In this document: one piece after another, positions 1 to 7,307 of the stretch | Layout: every line of letters starts with the position of its first letter | Position numbering within the stretch: the first letter of the stretch is position 1 | Source: an uncultured Bacillota bacterium | GTDB lineage: Bacteria > Bacillota_I > Bacilli_A > RF39 > UBA660 | Assembly (NCBI GenBank): GCA_947165195.1 | Contig: CAMUZJ010000020.1 | Location: 1-14,785 of the forward strand | Direction: 5' to 3' | DNA length: 14,785 nucleotides | Notes under the pieces: generated by a model | What the model saw: only the letters and a program-made list of their open reading frames with translations | Database searches by the model: none | Told to the model about the DNA's origin: nothing | Position numbers and translations under genes: made by a program

Positions 1-1446
1 TATTATGATAATATAGGTATTATATCTATTTCAGATAGTGTAGAAAGAGACCATGGAATGGCAGCTTATTTACCATTTACTCCTTTTCTTTTAGTTGGAA
101 TGTTTTCGGAACAGTTATTGAGCTTTTTATGGCATACATATACTTTCATAATATACTTTTTTGGAGTTATTATGTTTTACCTAATCATTAATCAATTATT
201 CAAAAATCGAAAACTTGCTTTTTTATCTGCCTTGATTTTTATGTTCTCACCTAGAATATTTGCAGATGGACTATATAATAATAAAGATATTGTATTATTA
301 TCATTAGTTTTATCCAGTATCTACTTTGGGATTTTATTTATTAAAAATAAAAATTATAAAAGTGCAATCAGTTTGGGAATAGTTGCAGGTTTTGCATCTA
401 ATACTAAAATCATTGGTATTTTTATATTTGGTATTATTGGATTGGTTTATTTAATAAATTACTTAAGAGATAGTATAAAGAACAAAAAATATTTTAATAA
501 AGATTTGTTAGTTGGTCTAACAGCAATAATTGTAATGTTTTCTACTTTTGTAGCTGTTACTCCTGCTATTTGGGGTTCTGGCCATTTCAGGCTAATTGAG
601 CATATTCAGTGGTGTTTGACAGAAAGTACTAAATTTTCAAGATGGAATGGTTCTGTTTTATTTGATGGTGTAGTTTATAGTTATGCAAAAGGAGAATCTC
701 TCCCTTGGTATTATCTATTAAAGATGATTCTAATAACAATTCCCCCTTATATACTATTTTTATTTTTAGTAGGATTGGTATATATTATAAGAAATACTAT
801 TAAAAAGAAAAATGTACAAATAAATAACTATTTTATAATGATATTTATTTGTATGATTATTCCTATTTTGATAGCTCTCGTAACGCATACAAAATTATAT
901 AATGGTTGGAGACACTTTTATTTTGTATATGGATTACTTGCCTTAATTTCTATTTATGGAATATATAATTTAAGCCAAATAATTAAGCCTATGCATAAAA
1001 AGTATTTTTATTATTCTATAGGTATAATTGTTGTTTTTTATACAGCATTTAGTTTAAAATATGGTGTTAATAGTACTGCTTATTATAATATATTTGTTAA
1101 TACAAAAGATTTGTCTGATTATTATGAATTAGATTATTATGGAGCAACCGCTAAACAAGTAATAAAGGAAGCTATTTATCATAAGAATCAAGATAAAATT
1201 TATATTTATTCTTCAGGTTATGGATATAGTGTAGTAGAGAATAATTATATAAAACTATCAAAAATTCAGAAAGAACAAGTTCAATTAGTTAGAGATGAAG
1301 AGGAATACCATAAACTTTGTGAAGAAGAAAAAGAAGTATATATATATTATAATAATGTATATAATTCCAAAGATCTAATAAAAGGTCATAAGAAAATATA
1401 TAGTGCAGATTCTTGGGGAAATGATGTATCAGCATTATATAAGTAA
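1..1446 (+). CDS. GT-C family (GT39/ArnT/PMT-like) glycosyltransferase, 5'-truncated
   Basis: The frame is open from base 1, so the gene begins upstream of the window and 481 residues are visible. The ATG at 58 is internal (residue 20) and has no ribosome-binding site. The visible N-terminus holds an acidic loop ending in Asp-His-Gly (residues 17-19), as expected for the first extracytoplasmic loop of GT-C enzymes, where the catalytic Asp lies. Next comes a SPRIFADGLYNNKD motif typical of PMT/ArnT-like proteins, then many hydrophobic helices, and a C-terminal outside domain with ELDYYGATAKQV, resembling the ELDYWG block of this family. Such enzymes take a sugar from a polyprenyl-phosphate donor outside the membrane and move it to a lipid, polymer or protein. 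The downstream polyprenyl-phosphate sugar synthases and GtrA-like protein fit that role. Family membership is fairly secure; the sugar and acceptor cannot be told. Confidence 0.72.
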   Translation, partial: YYDNIGIISISDSVERDHGMAAYLPFTPFLLVGMFSEQLLSFLWHTYTFIIYFFGVIMFYLIINQLFKNRKLAFLSALIFMFSPRIFADGLYNNKDIVLLSLVLSSIYFGILFIKNKNYKSAISLGIVAGFASNTKIIGIFIFGIIGLVYLINYLRDSIKNKKYFNKDLLVGLTAIIVMFSTFVAVTPAIWGSGHFRLIEHIQWCLTESTKFSRWNGSVLFDGVVYSYAKGESLPWYYLLKMILITIPPYILFLFLVGLVYIIRNTIKKKNVQINNYFIMIFICMIIPILIALVTHTKLYNGWRHFYFVYGLLALISIYGIYNLSQIIKPMHKKYFYYSIGIIVVFYTAFSLKYGVNSTAYYNIFVNTKDLSDYYELDYYGATAKQVIKEAIYHKNQDKIYIYSSGYGYSVVENNYIKLSKIQKEQVQLVRDEEEYHKLCEEEKEVYIYYNNVYNSKDLIKGHKKIYSADSWGNDVSALYK

Positions 1447-1458
1447 GGAGTATAGTAT

Positions 1459-2442
1459 ATGAAAAACAAATCTGAAACATTATATATTGTAATACCGTGT
1501 TACAATGAAGAAGAAGTATTAGAAGAAACTACAAGGCAATTAAGAGAAAAAATAGAAAAATTATTGGAAGAAAAATTGATTAGTTCTGACAGTAGAGTGA
1601 TGTATGTTAATGATGGTTCTAAAGATAAGACGTGGGAATTAATTGAAAAAATTAGTAAAAGAGAAAAATACTTTACAGGAATCTCTTTATCAAGAAATAG
1701 AGGACATCAGAATGCTTTACTTGCTGGTCTTATGACAGCAAAAAAATATGCAGATATTATTATTAGTATGGATGCAGACTTACAAGATGACATTGGTGCT
1801 GTAGATGAAATGTTAAAAAAGTATTATGAAGGTAATGATATAGTGTATGGTGTTAGAAGTGCAAGAAAAAAAGATACTTTTTTTAAAAAGACAACAGCCG
1901 AAGGATTTTATAAGATAATGAATGCTATGGGTGTTGAAATTGTTTTCAATCATGCAGATTATCGTTTGACTAGTAAAAGAGTATTGAATAACTTAGAAAA
2001 TTATAAAGAAGTAAACTTATTCTTAAGAGGTATTTTTCCACTAATAGGGTATAAGTCTGCTAAAGTTTATTATGAAAGAAATGAGCGGTTTGCTGGTGAA
2101 AGTAAGTATCCTTTGAAGAAAATGTTATCTTTTGCTTGGGATGGTATTACTTCCTTTTCTATAAAGCCAATCACTTTAATTTTTAATCTGGGAATTACGA
2201 TTTTAGTAATCAGTACCTTTGTATTAATTTATAGTATTATTGTAAAATTATTAGGACAAACAGTCCCAGGATGGACATTTATTATTTGTTCTATTTGGGT
2301 AGTTGCTGGTTTAGAAATGTTTTCTTTGGGAGTAATAGGAGAATATATAGGAAAGATATATACGGAGACGAAAGGACGTCCTAGATATATTATTTCTAGA
2401 AATTTAGTGGAGGAGAAAAAACTTGAAAAAATTAGCGAGTAA
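1459..2442 (+). CDS. GT2 polyprenyl-phosphate glycosyltransferase (GtrB/DPM1-like), copy 1
   Basis: This 327-residue protein has a GT-A catalytic domain at about residues 8-235 and two C-terminal membrane helices (about 238-264 and 272-296). Visible motifs are IPCYNEEE (12-19), VNDGSKD (50-56), the metal-binding DAD in SMDADLQDD (105-107) and an acceptor-side ADYRL (166-170). This layout matches enzymes that put glucose or a similar sugar on undecaprenyl phosphate at the inner face of the membrane. The ATG follows the previous stop by 12 nt and has AAGGAG at 1445-1450. The 3' end overlaps the GtrA-like gene by 20 nt, the classical gtrA-gtrB pairing, which suggests translational coupling. Donor sugar unknown. 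Confidence 0.88.
   Translation: MKNKSETLYIVIPCYNEEEVLEETTRQLREKIEKLLEEKLISSDSRVMYVNDGSKDKTWELIEKISKREKYFTGISLSRNRGHQNALLAGLMTAKKYADIIISMDADLQDDIGAVDEMLKKYYEGNDIVYGVRSARKKDTFFKKTTAEGFYKIMNAMGVEIVFNHADYRLTSKRVLNNLENYKEVNLFLRGIFPLIGYKSAKVYYERNERFAGESKYPLKKMLSFAWDGITSFSIKPITLIFNLGITILVISTFVLIYSIIVKLLGQTVPGWTFIICSIWVVAGLEMFSLGVIGEYIGKIYTETKGRPRYIISRNLVEEKKLEKISE
2409..2415 (+). promoter_or_regulatory. Ribosome-binding site deciding a TTG start at 2423
   Basis: GGAGGAG lies seven bases before TTG 2423, inside the end of the preceding GT2 gene. There is no in-frame ATG until about residue 73 of the GtrA-like protein, so this strong site supports TTG as the true start. Confidence 0.75.
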
Positions 2443-2818
2443 CCAGCTTTTTCAGCAAATATTTAAGTTTGGTATTGTAGGTGGAATTGCAACTATCATA
2501 GATTGGGTTGTCTACTATTTACTATGTAATGTATTTAGTATCGATCCTTTAATCTCCAATATTTTATCTTTTAGTATTTCTGTTATTTATAATTATATTG
2601 CTAGTGTTAAATGGGTCTTCCATGTAAATACAACTAAAAGTAAAAAGAAAATGTTTTTGGAATTCATGTTTTTTAGTATTTTGGGTCTAATTTTGACAGA
2701 AATATTGTTAGTAATTGGTATAAAACTATTACTATTCAATGAAATGTTTGTTAAAATAATAGCGACTGCTATTGTAATGGTATTTAACTTTATAACAAGA
2801 AAAATATTTTTAGAGTAG
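2423..2818 (+). CDS. GtrA-like membrane protein (lipid-linked sugar flippase candidate)
   Basis: A 131-residue protein with four predicted membrane helices, at about residues 14-36, 40-58, 74-98 and 106-128. Length and topology are those of the GtrA family (PF04138). The opening FGIVGGIATIIDWVVYYLL and the ending VMVFNFITRKI match the family's start and its typical NF...R end. GtrA proteins are thought to move undecaprenyl-phosphate-linked sugars from the inner to the outer face of the membrane; this is family knowledge, not visible here. The gene starts with TTG inside the end of the GT2 gene and is followed almost directly by a second GT2 gene, so it probably serves one or more of the three neighbouring synthases. 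Confidence 0.86.
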   Translation: MKKLASNQLFQQIFKFGIVGGIATIIDWVVYYLLCNVFSIDPLISNILSFSISVIYNYIASVKWVFHVNTTKSKKKMFLEFMFFSILGLILTEILLVIGIKLLLFNEMFVKIIATAIVMVFNFITRKIFLE

Positions 2819-2823
2819 GTGAG
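2817..2823 (+). promoter_or_regulatory. Ribosome-binding site deciding the ATG at 2828
   Basis: AGGTGAG overlaps the TAG stop of the GtrA-like gene. AGGTGA is complementary to the ATCACCT part of the 16S rRNA 3' end. It lies five bases before ATG 2828. The in-frame GTG at 2819 sits inside this site and is unlikely to be the start. Confidence 0.7.
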
Positions 2824-2827
2824 AAAG

Positions 2828-3763
2828 ATGGAAAAGAAAAAAATTGCAGTATTGATTCCATGTTATAATGAAGCAAAGACAATTGAAAAGGTTGTAAAGG
2901 ATTATAAATCTGTATTACCAGATGCAGATATTTATGTTTATGATAATAATTCTAAAGATGGCACAGATAAAATTGCTAAAGAAGCAGGTGCTATCGTTCG
3001 TTATGAATATAAACAAGGAAAAGGAAATGTAATTCGTACAATGTTTAAAGATATAGATGCGGATTGTTACTTAATGATTGATGGAGATGATACCTATCCA
3101 AAGGAAAGTGCTAGAGAAATGTGTGATTTAGTTCTAGAAGGTAAAGCAGATATGGTAATTGGAGATAGATTATCTTCTACTTATTTTCAAGAAAATAAAA
3201 GGCCTTTTCATAATTTTGGAAATGTACTTGTCAGAGGATTAATTAATAGTTTATTTAAGTCTAACGTTAGAGATATTATGACTGGTTATCGTGCTTTTAG
3301 CTATGAATTTGTAAAGACTTTTCCGGTTTTATCCAAAGGATTTGAAATTGAAACAGAAATGACTATTCATGCACTAGATAAAAACTTCCTATTAAAAGAA
3401 GTAAAAGTAGATTATCGTGATAGACCAGCAGGAAGTGTATCTAAACTTAATACTTATTCTGATGGAATAAAAGTATTAAAGACAATTGCTCGTCTTTTTA
3501 AAGAGTATAAACCAACTATATTTTTTAGTATATTAAGTGTTTTTTTTCTAATTGTTGCTTTGGCTTTTGGGACACCTGTATTTATAGATTATTTTAAAAC
3601 AGGTTTAGTTCCTAGAATACCAACTCTAATATTTGCAGGATTTATGCTAATAGTTTCTACGCTTTTATTTATATGTGGAATTATATTGGAAGTAGTTGTT
3701 AAAAAACATAGACAATTATTCGAATTAATTTTAATAAGAACAAAAAGAAAACTTGATGATTAA
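2828..3763 (+). CDS. GT2 DPM/DPG-synthase-like glycosyltransferase, copy 2
   Basis: Read from ATG 2828, this is a 311-residue protein. The GT-A domain carries LIPCYNEAKT (9-18), YDNNSKDGT (38-46), GKGN (65-68), the DGDD metal-binding motif (85-88) and MTGYRAFS (151-158). Two C-terminal hydrophobic helices follow (about 230-256 and 266-291). It differs clearly from copies 1 and 3: DGDD replaces DADLQD, and NNSKDG replaces NDGS-D. That resembles the cd04179 DPM/DPG-synthase branch and suggests a different nucleotide-sugar or lipid acceptor. It probably makes a polyprenyl-phosphate sugar on the cytoplasmic face. It follows the GtrA-like gene with nine bases between and should be co-transcribed with it. 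Confidence 0.85.
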   Translation: MEKKKIAVLIPCYNEAKTIEKVVKDYKSVLPDADIYVYDNNSKDGTDKIAKEAGAIVRYEYKQGKGNVIRTMFKDIDADCYLMIDGDDTYPKESAREMCDLVLEGKADMVIGDRLSSTYFQENKRPFHNFGNVLVRGLINSLFKSNVRDIMTGYRAFSYEFVKTFPVLSKGFEIETEMTIHALDKNFLLKEVKVDYRDRPAGSVSKLNTYSDGIKVLKTIARLFKEYKPTIFFSILSVFFLIVALAFGTPVFIDYFKTGLVPRIPTLIFAGFMLIVSTLLFICGIILEVVVKKHRQLFELILIRTKRKLDD

Positions 3764-3770
3764 ATAATGA

Positions 3771-3795
3771 AGTAAACTATATAGTTTGCTTTTAT
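3771..3795 (+). terminator. Weak hairpin with a U-rich tail, possible intrinsic terminator
   Basis: AGTAAACT (3771-3778) can pair with AGTTTGCT (3783-3790) across an ATAT loop, with one T-G wobble. The core AAACTATATAGTTT is a perfect palindrome. A T-rich tail (TTTATTTATT) follows. The stem is AT-rich, so termination would be leaky; the third GT2 gene may still be reached by read-through. Confidence 0.45.
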
Positions 3796-3818
3796 TTATT
3801 GATTCAATTTTAATTTTT

Positions 3819-3823
3819 AGGAG
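3819..3823 (+). promoter_or_regulatory. Ribosome-binding site deciding the ATG at 3831
   Basis: AGGAG lies seven bases before ATG 3831. The alternative in-frame TTG at 3786 sits inside the hairpin at 3771-3790, has no such site, and would add 15 residues before the GT2 fold begins. Confidence 0.75.
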
Positions 3824-3830
3824 TGATGAT

Positions 3831-4778
3831 ATGAAAAAAATATCCATTGTTGTTCCTTGCTATAATGAAGAAAAAACGCTTCCTATTTTTTATAAAGAAA
3901 TCAAAAAAATTAGTAAAATGATGAGCGAAGTAGATTTTGAGTTTGTTTTTATTAATGATGGAAGTAATGATAATACTTTAGAAGAGTTGAAAAAATTAGC
4001 AAAAAAAGATGATAGAGTAAAATATATATCCTTTTCTAGAAATTTTGGAAAAGAAGCGGGTATTTATGCTGGACTTGAATATGCAACAGGGGATTATATT
4101 ACTTTAATGGATGCAGACTTACAAGATCCTCCAGAACTTTTGCCAAAGATGTATGATTTGATGGTTAAAGAAGGATATGATTCTGTTGGAACTAGAAGAG
4201 TTACTAGGCAAGGTGAGCCACTAATAAGAAGCTTTTGTGCAAGATGTTTTTATAAATTGATTAACAAAATGAGTAAAACAGAGATGGTAGATGGAGCGAG
4301 AGACTATCGTTTAATGACTAGACAGATGGTGAATTCTATTTTGTCAATGAAAGAATATAACAGGTATTCAAAAGGACTATTTAATTTTGTAGGATTTGAA
4401 ACTAAATGGATAGAATACGAGAATAGAAAAAGAGTAGCCGGAGAGACAAAATGGAGTTTTTGGAAACTAATGTTATATGCCTTTGATGGGATTATTGCTT
4501 TCTCAACAGTTCCTTTATCAATTGCTACTTTTCTAGGAATTTTATTTTGCATTGTATCTTTTATCGCAATTATAATTATTATTACAAAAACATTATGTTT
4601 TGGTGATCCTGTTGGTGGTTGGCCATCTATGGTTTGTATTTTGTTTTTTGTAAGTGGAATTCAATTATTCTGTATTGGCATTATTGGTGCTTATCTATCT
4701 AAAACTTATTTAGAAACTAAAAAAAGACCAATTTATATCATTAAAGAAGAAAACTTAGGGGATAAAAAGGAAAAATAA
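3831..4778 (+). CDS. GT2 polyprenyl-phosphate glycosyltransferase (CsbB/GtrB-like), copy 3
   Basis: Read from ATG 3831, this is a 315-residue protein. Motifs are VVPCYNEEKT (7-16), INDGSNDNT (41-49), SRNFGKEAG (69-77), MDADLQDPPEL (93-103), DYRLM (158-162) and AGETKWSFWKL (203-213). Two C-terminal membrane helices follow (about 228-254 and 265-290), then a RPIYII stretch. This is the canonical CsbB/GtrB/YkcC form. Such enzymes load undecaprenyl phosphate with glucose or GlcNAc for later transfer outside by a GT-C partner. It is closer in motifs to copy 1 than to copy 2. A 67-nt gap with a weak hairpin separates it from the upstream cassette, so it may be expressed at a different level. Confidence 0.88.
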   Translation: MKKISIVVPCYNEEKTLPIFYKEIKKISKMMSEVDFEFVFINDGSNDNTLEELKKLAKKDDRVKYISFSRNFGKEAGIYAGLEYATGDYITLMDADLQDPPELLPKMYDLMVKEGYDSVGTRRVTRQGEPLIRSFCARCFYKLINKMSKTEMVDGARDYRLMTRQMVNSILSMKEYNRYSKGLFNFVGFETKWIEYENRKRVAGETKWSFWKLMLYAFDGIIAFSTVPLSIATFLGILFCIVSFIAIIIIITKTLCFGDPVGGWPSMVCILFFVSGIQLFCIGIIGAYLSKTYLETKKRPIYIIKEENLGDKKEK

Positions 4779-4792
4779 ATTTTCTTTTTTCT
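4764..4792 (+). terminator. AT-rich hairpin at the end of the glycosylation cassette
   Basis: An A-rich arm (4764-4774, containing GG) can pair with a T-rich arm (4780-4790, containing C) around a five-base loop. The TAA stop (4776-4778) is in the loop and T residues extend the tail. There is only one G-C pair and one G-U pair, so it is a weak candidate. Its place directly before a new promoter supports it. Confidence 0.4.
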
Positions 4793-4819
4793 TCAACGAT
4801 ATGGTATTTCATTTTGTTG

Positions 4820-4828
4820 TGATATAAT
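4820..4828 (+). promoter_or_regulatory. Extended -10 sigma-A-type promoter for the dgkB operon
   Basis: TGATATAAT gives a perfect TATAAT (4823-4828) with the TG dinucleotide of an extended -10 element. The -35 position (4800-4805, TATGGT with a 17-base spacer) is poor, which an extended -10 can offset. Transcription would start near 4835, almost at the ribosome-binding site AAGGAG (4835-4840), giving a very short leader. Confidence 0.6.
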
Positions 4829-4849
4829 AAGAAAAAGGAGTTTTGGCCT

Positions 4850-5770
4850 ATGAAAAAATGTATAATGATTATGAATCCTGAAAGTGGTAAGAAAAAGGAT
4901 AAAGAAAGTATACATAAAATATATGAAAAACTTTATTCTTATGGCTATGATGTAGAAATAAGGTATACTAAAAAAAGGTTAGATGCTAAAAATATAGTAA
5001 GTTCTTTAGAGGATGATGTGGATTTAGTGATTAGTGCAGGAGGAGATGGTACCTTAAATGAAGTAGTATCAGGAAATATTCTTCGTACCAATAAATTACC
5101 ACTAGCCAATCTTCCTTTAGGTACTACCAATGATGTAGGTTCTATGTATGGACTTCATGGAAATATTATGAATAAGCTTGATCAATTAATGCAAGGTACT
5201 ATGAAAAAAATTGATATAATTAAAATAAATAATACCCCTTTTGTTTATGTGGCTTGTGTTGGAGATTATACAGATATGGCTTATAAAACTCCTAGAGAAC
5301 TTAAGAAAAAATATGGAAGAATTGCTTATATTATATATGGACTAAAACAATTAAGAAATAAGATACATAAATATCACATAAAATATATAGTAGATGGAAA
5401 AGAATATGAGGGAGTTTATTCTTTTATCTTTGTTACAAATGCCTCAAGAATTGCTGGAGTAGATGGGATTTATCATGATGTAAAACTGAATGATAATAAA
5501 TTTGAAGTAGCCCTTGCTCATGTAGAAAATAAAAAAGATATGCTCAAGATGTTAGTAATGGTAAATACCAAAGATTTAAAAGATATTCCAGGAATTACTT
5601 ATTATCAAACAGATAACTTTGAAGTGGAATTTGAAGGGAATATTCCACATTGGTGTATTGATGGAGAAGAGTTAAAATCTGATAAAAAAGTATTTCAATT
5701 TGAGGTGGATAAATCAACAACAATGCTTATGCCTAAAGAGAATTTGAATAAATTATTTGAAAGTGAATAG
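4850..5770 (+). CDS. dgkB: Diacylglycerol kinase family lipid kinase (DgkB/YegS-like)
   Basis: This 306-residue protein has the length of Bacillota DgkB. The N-terminal nucleotide-binding domain has MNPESGKKK (8-16), the GGDGTLNEV signature (64-72) and PLGTTNDV (89-96). The C-terminal beta-rich domain ends in CIDGEEL, with the conserved acidic DGE at 271-273. DgkB phosphorylates diacylglycerol to phosphatidic acid at the inner membrane face, recycling the diacylglycerol released when lipoteichoic acid is made. Other members of the fold act on other lipids, so the exact substrate is inferred. ATG 4850 has AAGGAG nine bases upstream. It is first in an operon with envelope genes, which fits a lipid-recycling role. 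Confidence 0.85.
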   Translation: MKKCIMIMNPESGKKKDKESIHKIYEKLYSYGYDVEIRYTKKRLDAKNIVSSLEDDVDLVISAGGDGTLNEVVSGNILRTNKLPLANLPLGTTNDVGSMYGLHGNIMNKLDQLMQGTMKKIDIIKINNTPFVYVACVGDYTDMAYKTPRELKKKYGRIAYIIYGLKQLRNKIHKYHIKYIVDGKEYEGVYSFIFVTNASRIAGVDGIYHDVKLNDNKFEVALAHVENKKDMLKMLVMVNTKDLKDIPGITYYQTDNFEVEFEGNIPHWCIDGEELKSDKKVFQFEVDKSTTMLMPKENLNKLFESE

Positions 5771-5776
5771 GATAAG

Positions 5777-6562
5777 ATGAAAAAAGTAGTGAATAAAAAG
5801 AAAATTCCTAAAATTAATGTAATTGTTTTCTTTGTACTTAGATTTTTAGTGATATTATGTATGGTTGGTCAAAGTGTTCACGGCAATTGGAACAATGTTT
5901 TTCTATGTATTCTAACTTTAATATTATTTACTTTTCCTGTTCTAATACAAAGAAAATTGAAATTAGAATTTCCAAAAACATTAGAAATTATAATTTATTT
6001 ATTTATTTTTGCTAGTGAAATATTAGGAGAAATACAAAACTTTTATGGAGTATTTAAGCATTGGGATACAATGCTTCATACATTAAATGGTTTTTTATGT
6101 GCAGCCGTAGGTTTTTCTTTATTTGATTTTTTAAATAGACGGGAAAATCATATTTCCATGACACCAGCTTTTATGGCTACTATTTCACTTTGTTTTTCGA
6201 TGACTGTTGGAGTCTTATGGGAATTTGTAGAATATGGAGTAGATACTTATATTGGAAAAGATATGCAAAAAGATAGAATTATAAATTCTATTCACTCTAA
6301 AGAACTAGGAAATAAAGAGAAGAATGAAATGGTAGTGTTAGATGATATTTCAAAAACGATTATTTATTATGATAATCATAAAAAACTTGTTATAGAAGAT
6401 GGCTATTTAGATATTGGATTAAAAGATACTGTCAAAGATTTATTTGTAAATTTTATAGGAGCTTTCATCTTCTCTTTCCTTGGATTCTTATACGTAAAAG
6501 ATAGAGATGAATATAAGTTTTTAGAGCGATTTATTCCAATAGTAAAAAAATTAAAAGAATAG
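5777..6562 (+). CDS. Multi-pass membrane protein, DUF2238/YjdF-like
   Basis: A 261-residue integral membrane protein with helices at about 13-32, 39-57, 68-85, 101-118, 131-150 and 220-240. Three motifs resemble the DUF2238 (PF09997) family that includes E. coli YjdF: GEIQNFYGVFKHWDTMLHTL (84-103), GVLWEFVEYGVD (145-156) and DIGLKDTVKDLFVNFIGA (212-229). The conserved W-D, H, E and D residues lie in or next to membrane helices. Function of the family is unknown. A hydrophilic stretch of about 50 residues (157-208) sits between the second and third motifs and looks like an added loop. The ATG is six bases after the dgkB stop with a weak AGGA site, so expression is probably coupled to dgkB. Confidence 0.65.
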   Translation: MKKVVNKKKIPKINVIVFFVLRFLVILCMVGQSVHGNWNNVFLCILTLILFTFPVLIQRKLKLEFPKTLEIIIYLFIFASEILGEIQNFYGVFKHWDTMLHTLNGFLCAAVGFSLFDFLNRRENHISMTPAFMATISLCFSMTVGVLWEFVEYGVDTYIGKDMQKDRIINSIHSKELGNKEKNEMVVLDDISKTIIYYDNHKKLVIEDGYLDIGLKDTVKDLFVNFIGAFIFSFLGFLYVKDRDEYKFLERFIPIVKKLKE

Positions 6563-6573
6563 AAGGTTTTATA

Positions 6574-7296
6574 ATGAAAAGTAGAAGAAAGAAAAAGGTC
6601 AATGTAAAAAGACTAACCATTAAGTTTTTTTTATGTATAATATATTTGATGATTATAACCATATTAACTGTTGGATCTTATCATATGTTTTTAAAAGAAA
6701 AACAGATAGTTGAATGGAATAATGTAGAAAATGTAGAGCAATATACCTATTTAGAAATAAGTAAGATGTCAGAAAAATTTGCCTATTATGAAAATGAAAA
6801 TATTGGATTTCATTTTGTTATAGAAGAACAAGATACTGGACAGTGGCATGTATATGTTATAGCAATTGATGAAAATAATTATAATCAGTTTAAAGATATT
6901 ATTGATTATTCTTATGAAAGAATAGAAAATGTACCAGATAAAATAAAAGTATATGGTTATCCTACTATTATGAGTGATGAATTAAAAGGAATGATTTTGA
7001 ATCATATAGGAAACTTTTTACCGGCAGATAATGAAGTAGAAATCACACTAGATAATTTAGAAAACTATTTAACGAATAGTTATTTAGATACTACAAAAGA
7101 TAAAGTAGAGGGGTTTAATATTATTTTATTTGTTACCTTATTACTACTATTTGTTATGATTGCTTTACTTATATTCACTATATTTGATAGAGATAAAATT
7201 GTAGATAATATAGAAAATAAAGTAACTGACTATGAGGAAAAGCAATTACTAAAGAGAAAAATCATAAAAAATATCAAAAACAAGAAGAAAAAATAG
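6574..7296 (+). CDS. Uncharacterised protein with two membrane segments and an extracytoplasmic domain
   Basis: I do not recognise this 240-residue protein. It starts with a basic stretch (MKSRRKKKVNVKR), then a hydrophobic helix at about 16-39. A polar domain of roughly 140 residues (40-180) follows, probably outside the cell, then a second helix (181-204) and a charged, Lys-rich tail (205-240). This gives an in-out-in topology with both ends in the cytoplasm. The outer domain has a mixed alpha/beta look (for example GFHFVIEEQ and WHVYVIAID, likely strands) and no cysteines. The gene lies 11 bases after the DUF2238-like gene, with AGAAGG seven bases before ATG 6574, and is followed 11 bases later by the FemX-like gene. 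It is therefore part of an envelope operon. Confidence 0.8.
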   Translation: MKSRRKKKVNVKRLTIKFFLCIIYLMIITILTVGSYHMFLKEKQIVEWNNVENVEQYTYLEISKMSEKFAYYENENIGFHFVIEEQDTGQWHVYVIAIDENNYNQFKDIIDYSYERIENVPDKIKVYGYPTIMSDELKGMILNHIGNFLPADNEVEITLDNLENYLTNSYLDTTKDKVEGFNIILFVTLLLLFVMIALLIFTIFDRDKIVDNIENKVTDYEEKQLLKRKIIKNIKNKKKK

Positions 7297-7307
7297 GAGG
7301 AATTCGT

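Noticed and set aside
1289..1480. Minus-strand open frames (also at 4304-4552, 4945-5130, 8750-8944, 13693-13914)
   Set aside because: All lie opposite clear coding genes, have no ribosome-binding site or recognisable domain, and look like shadows in AT-rich sequence.
2819..2827. GTG start for the second GT2 gene
   Set aside because: It lies within the AGGTGAG ribosome-binding site for ATG 2828 and directly after the previous stop.
3787..3814. Promoter TTGCTT / TTTAAT before the third GT2 gene
   Set aside because: Spacing of 16 is acceptable but the -35 matches only three bases and such AT-rich matches are common here.
3786..3830. TTG start for the third GT2 gene
   Set aside because: It lies in a palindromic hairpin, lacks a ribosome-binding site, and adds residues not expected before the GT2 fold.
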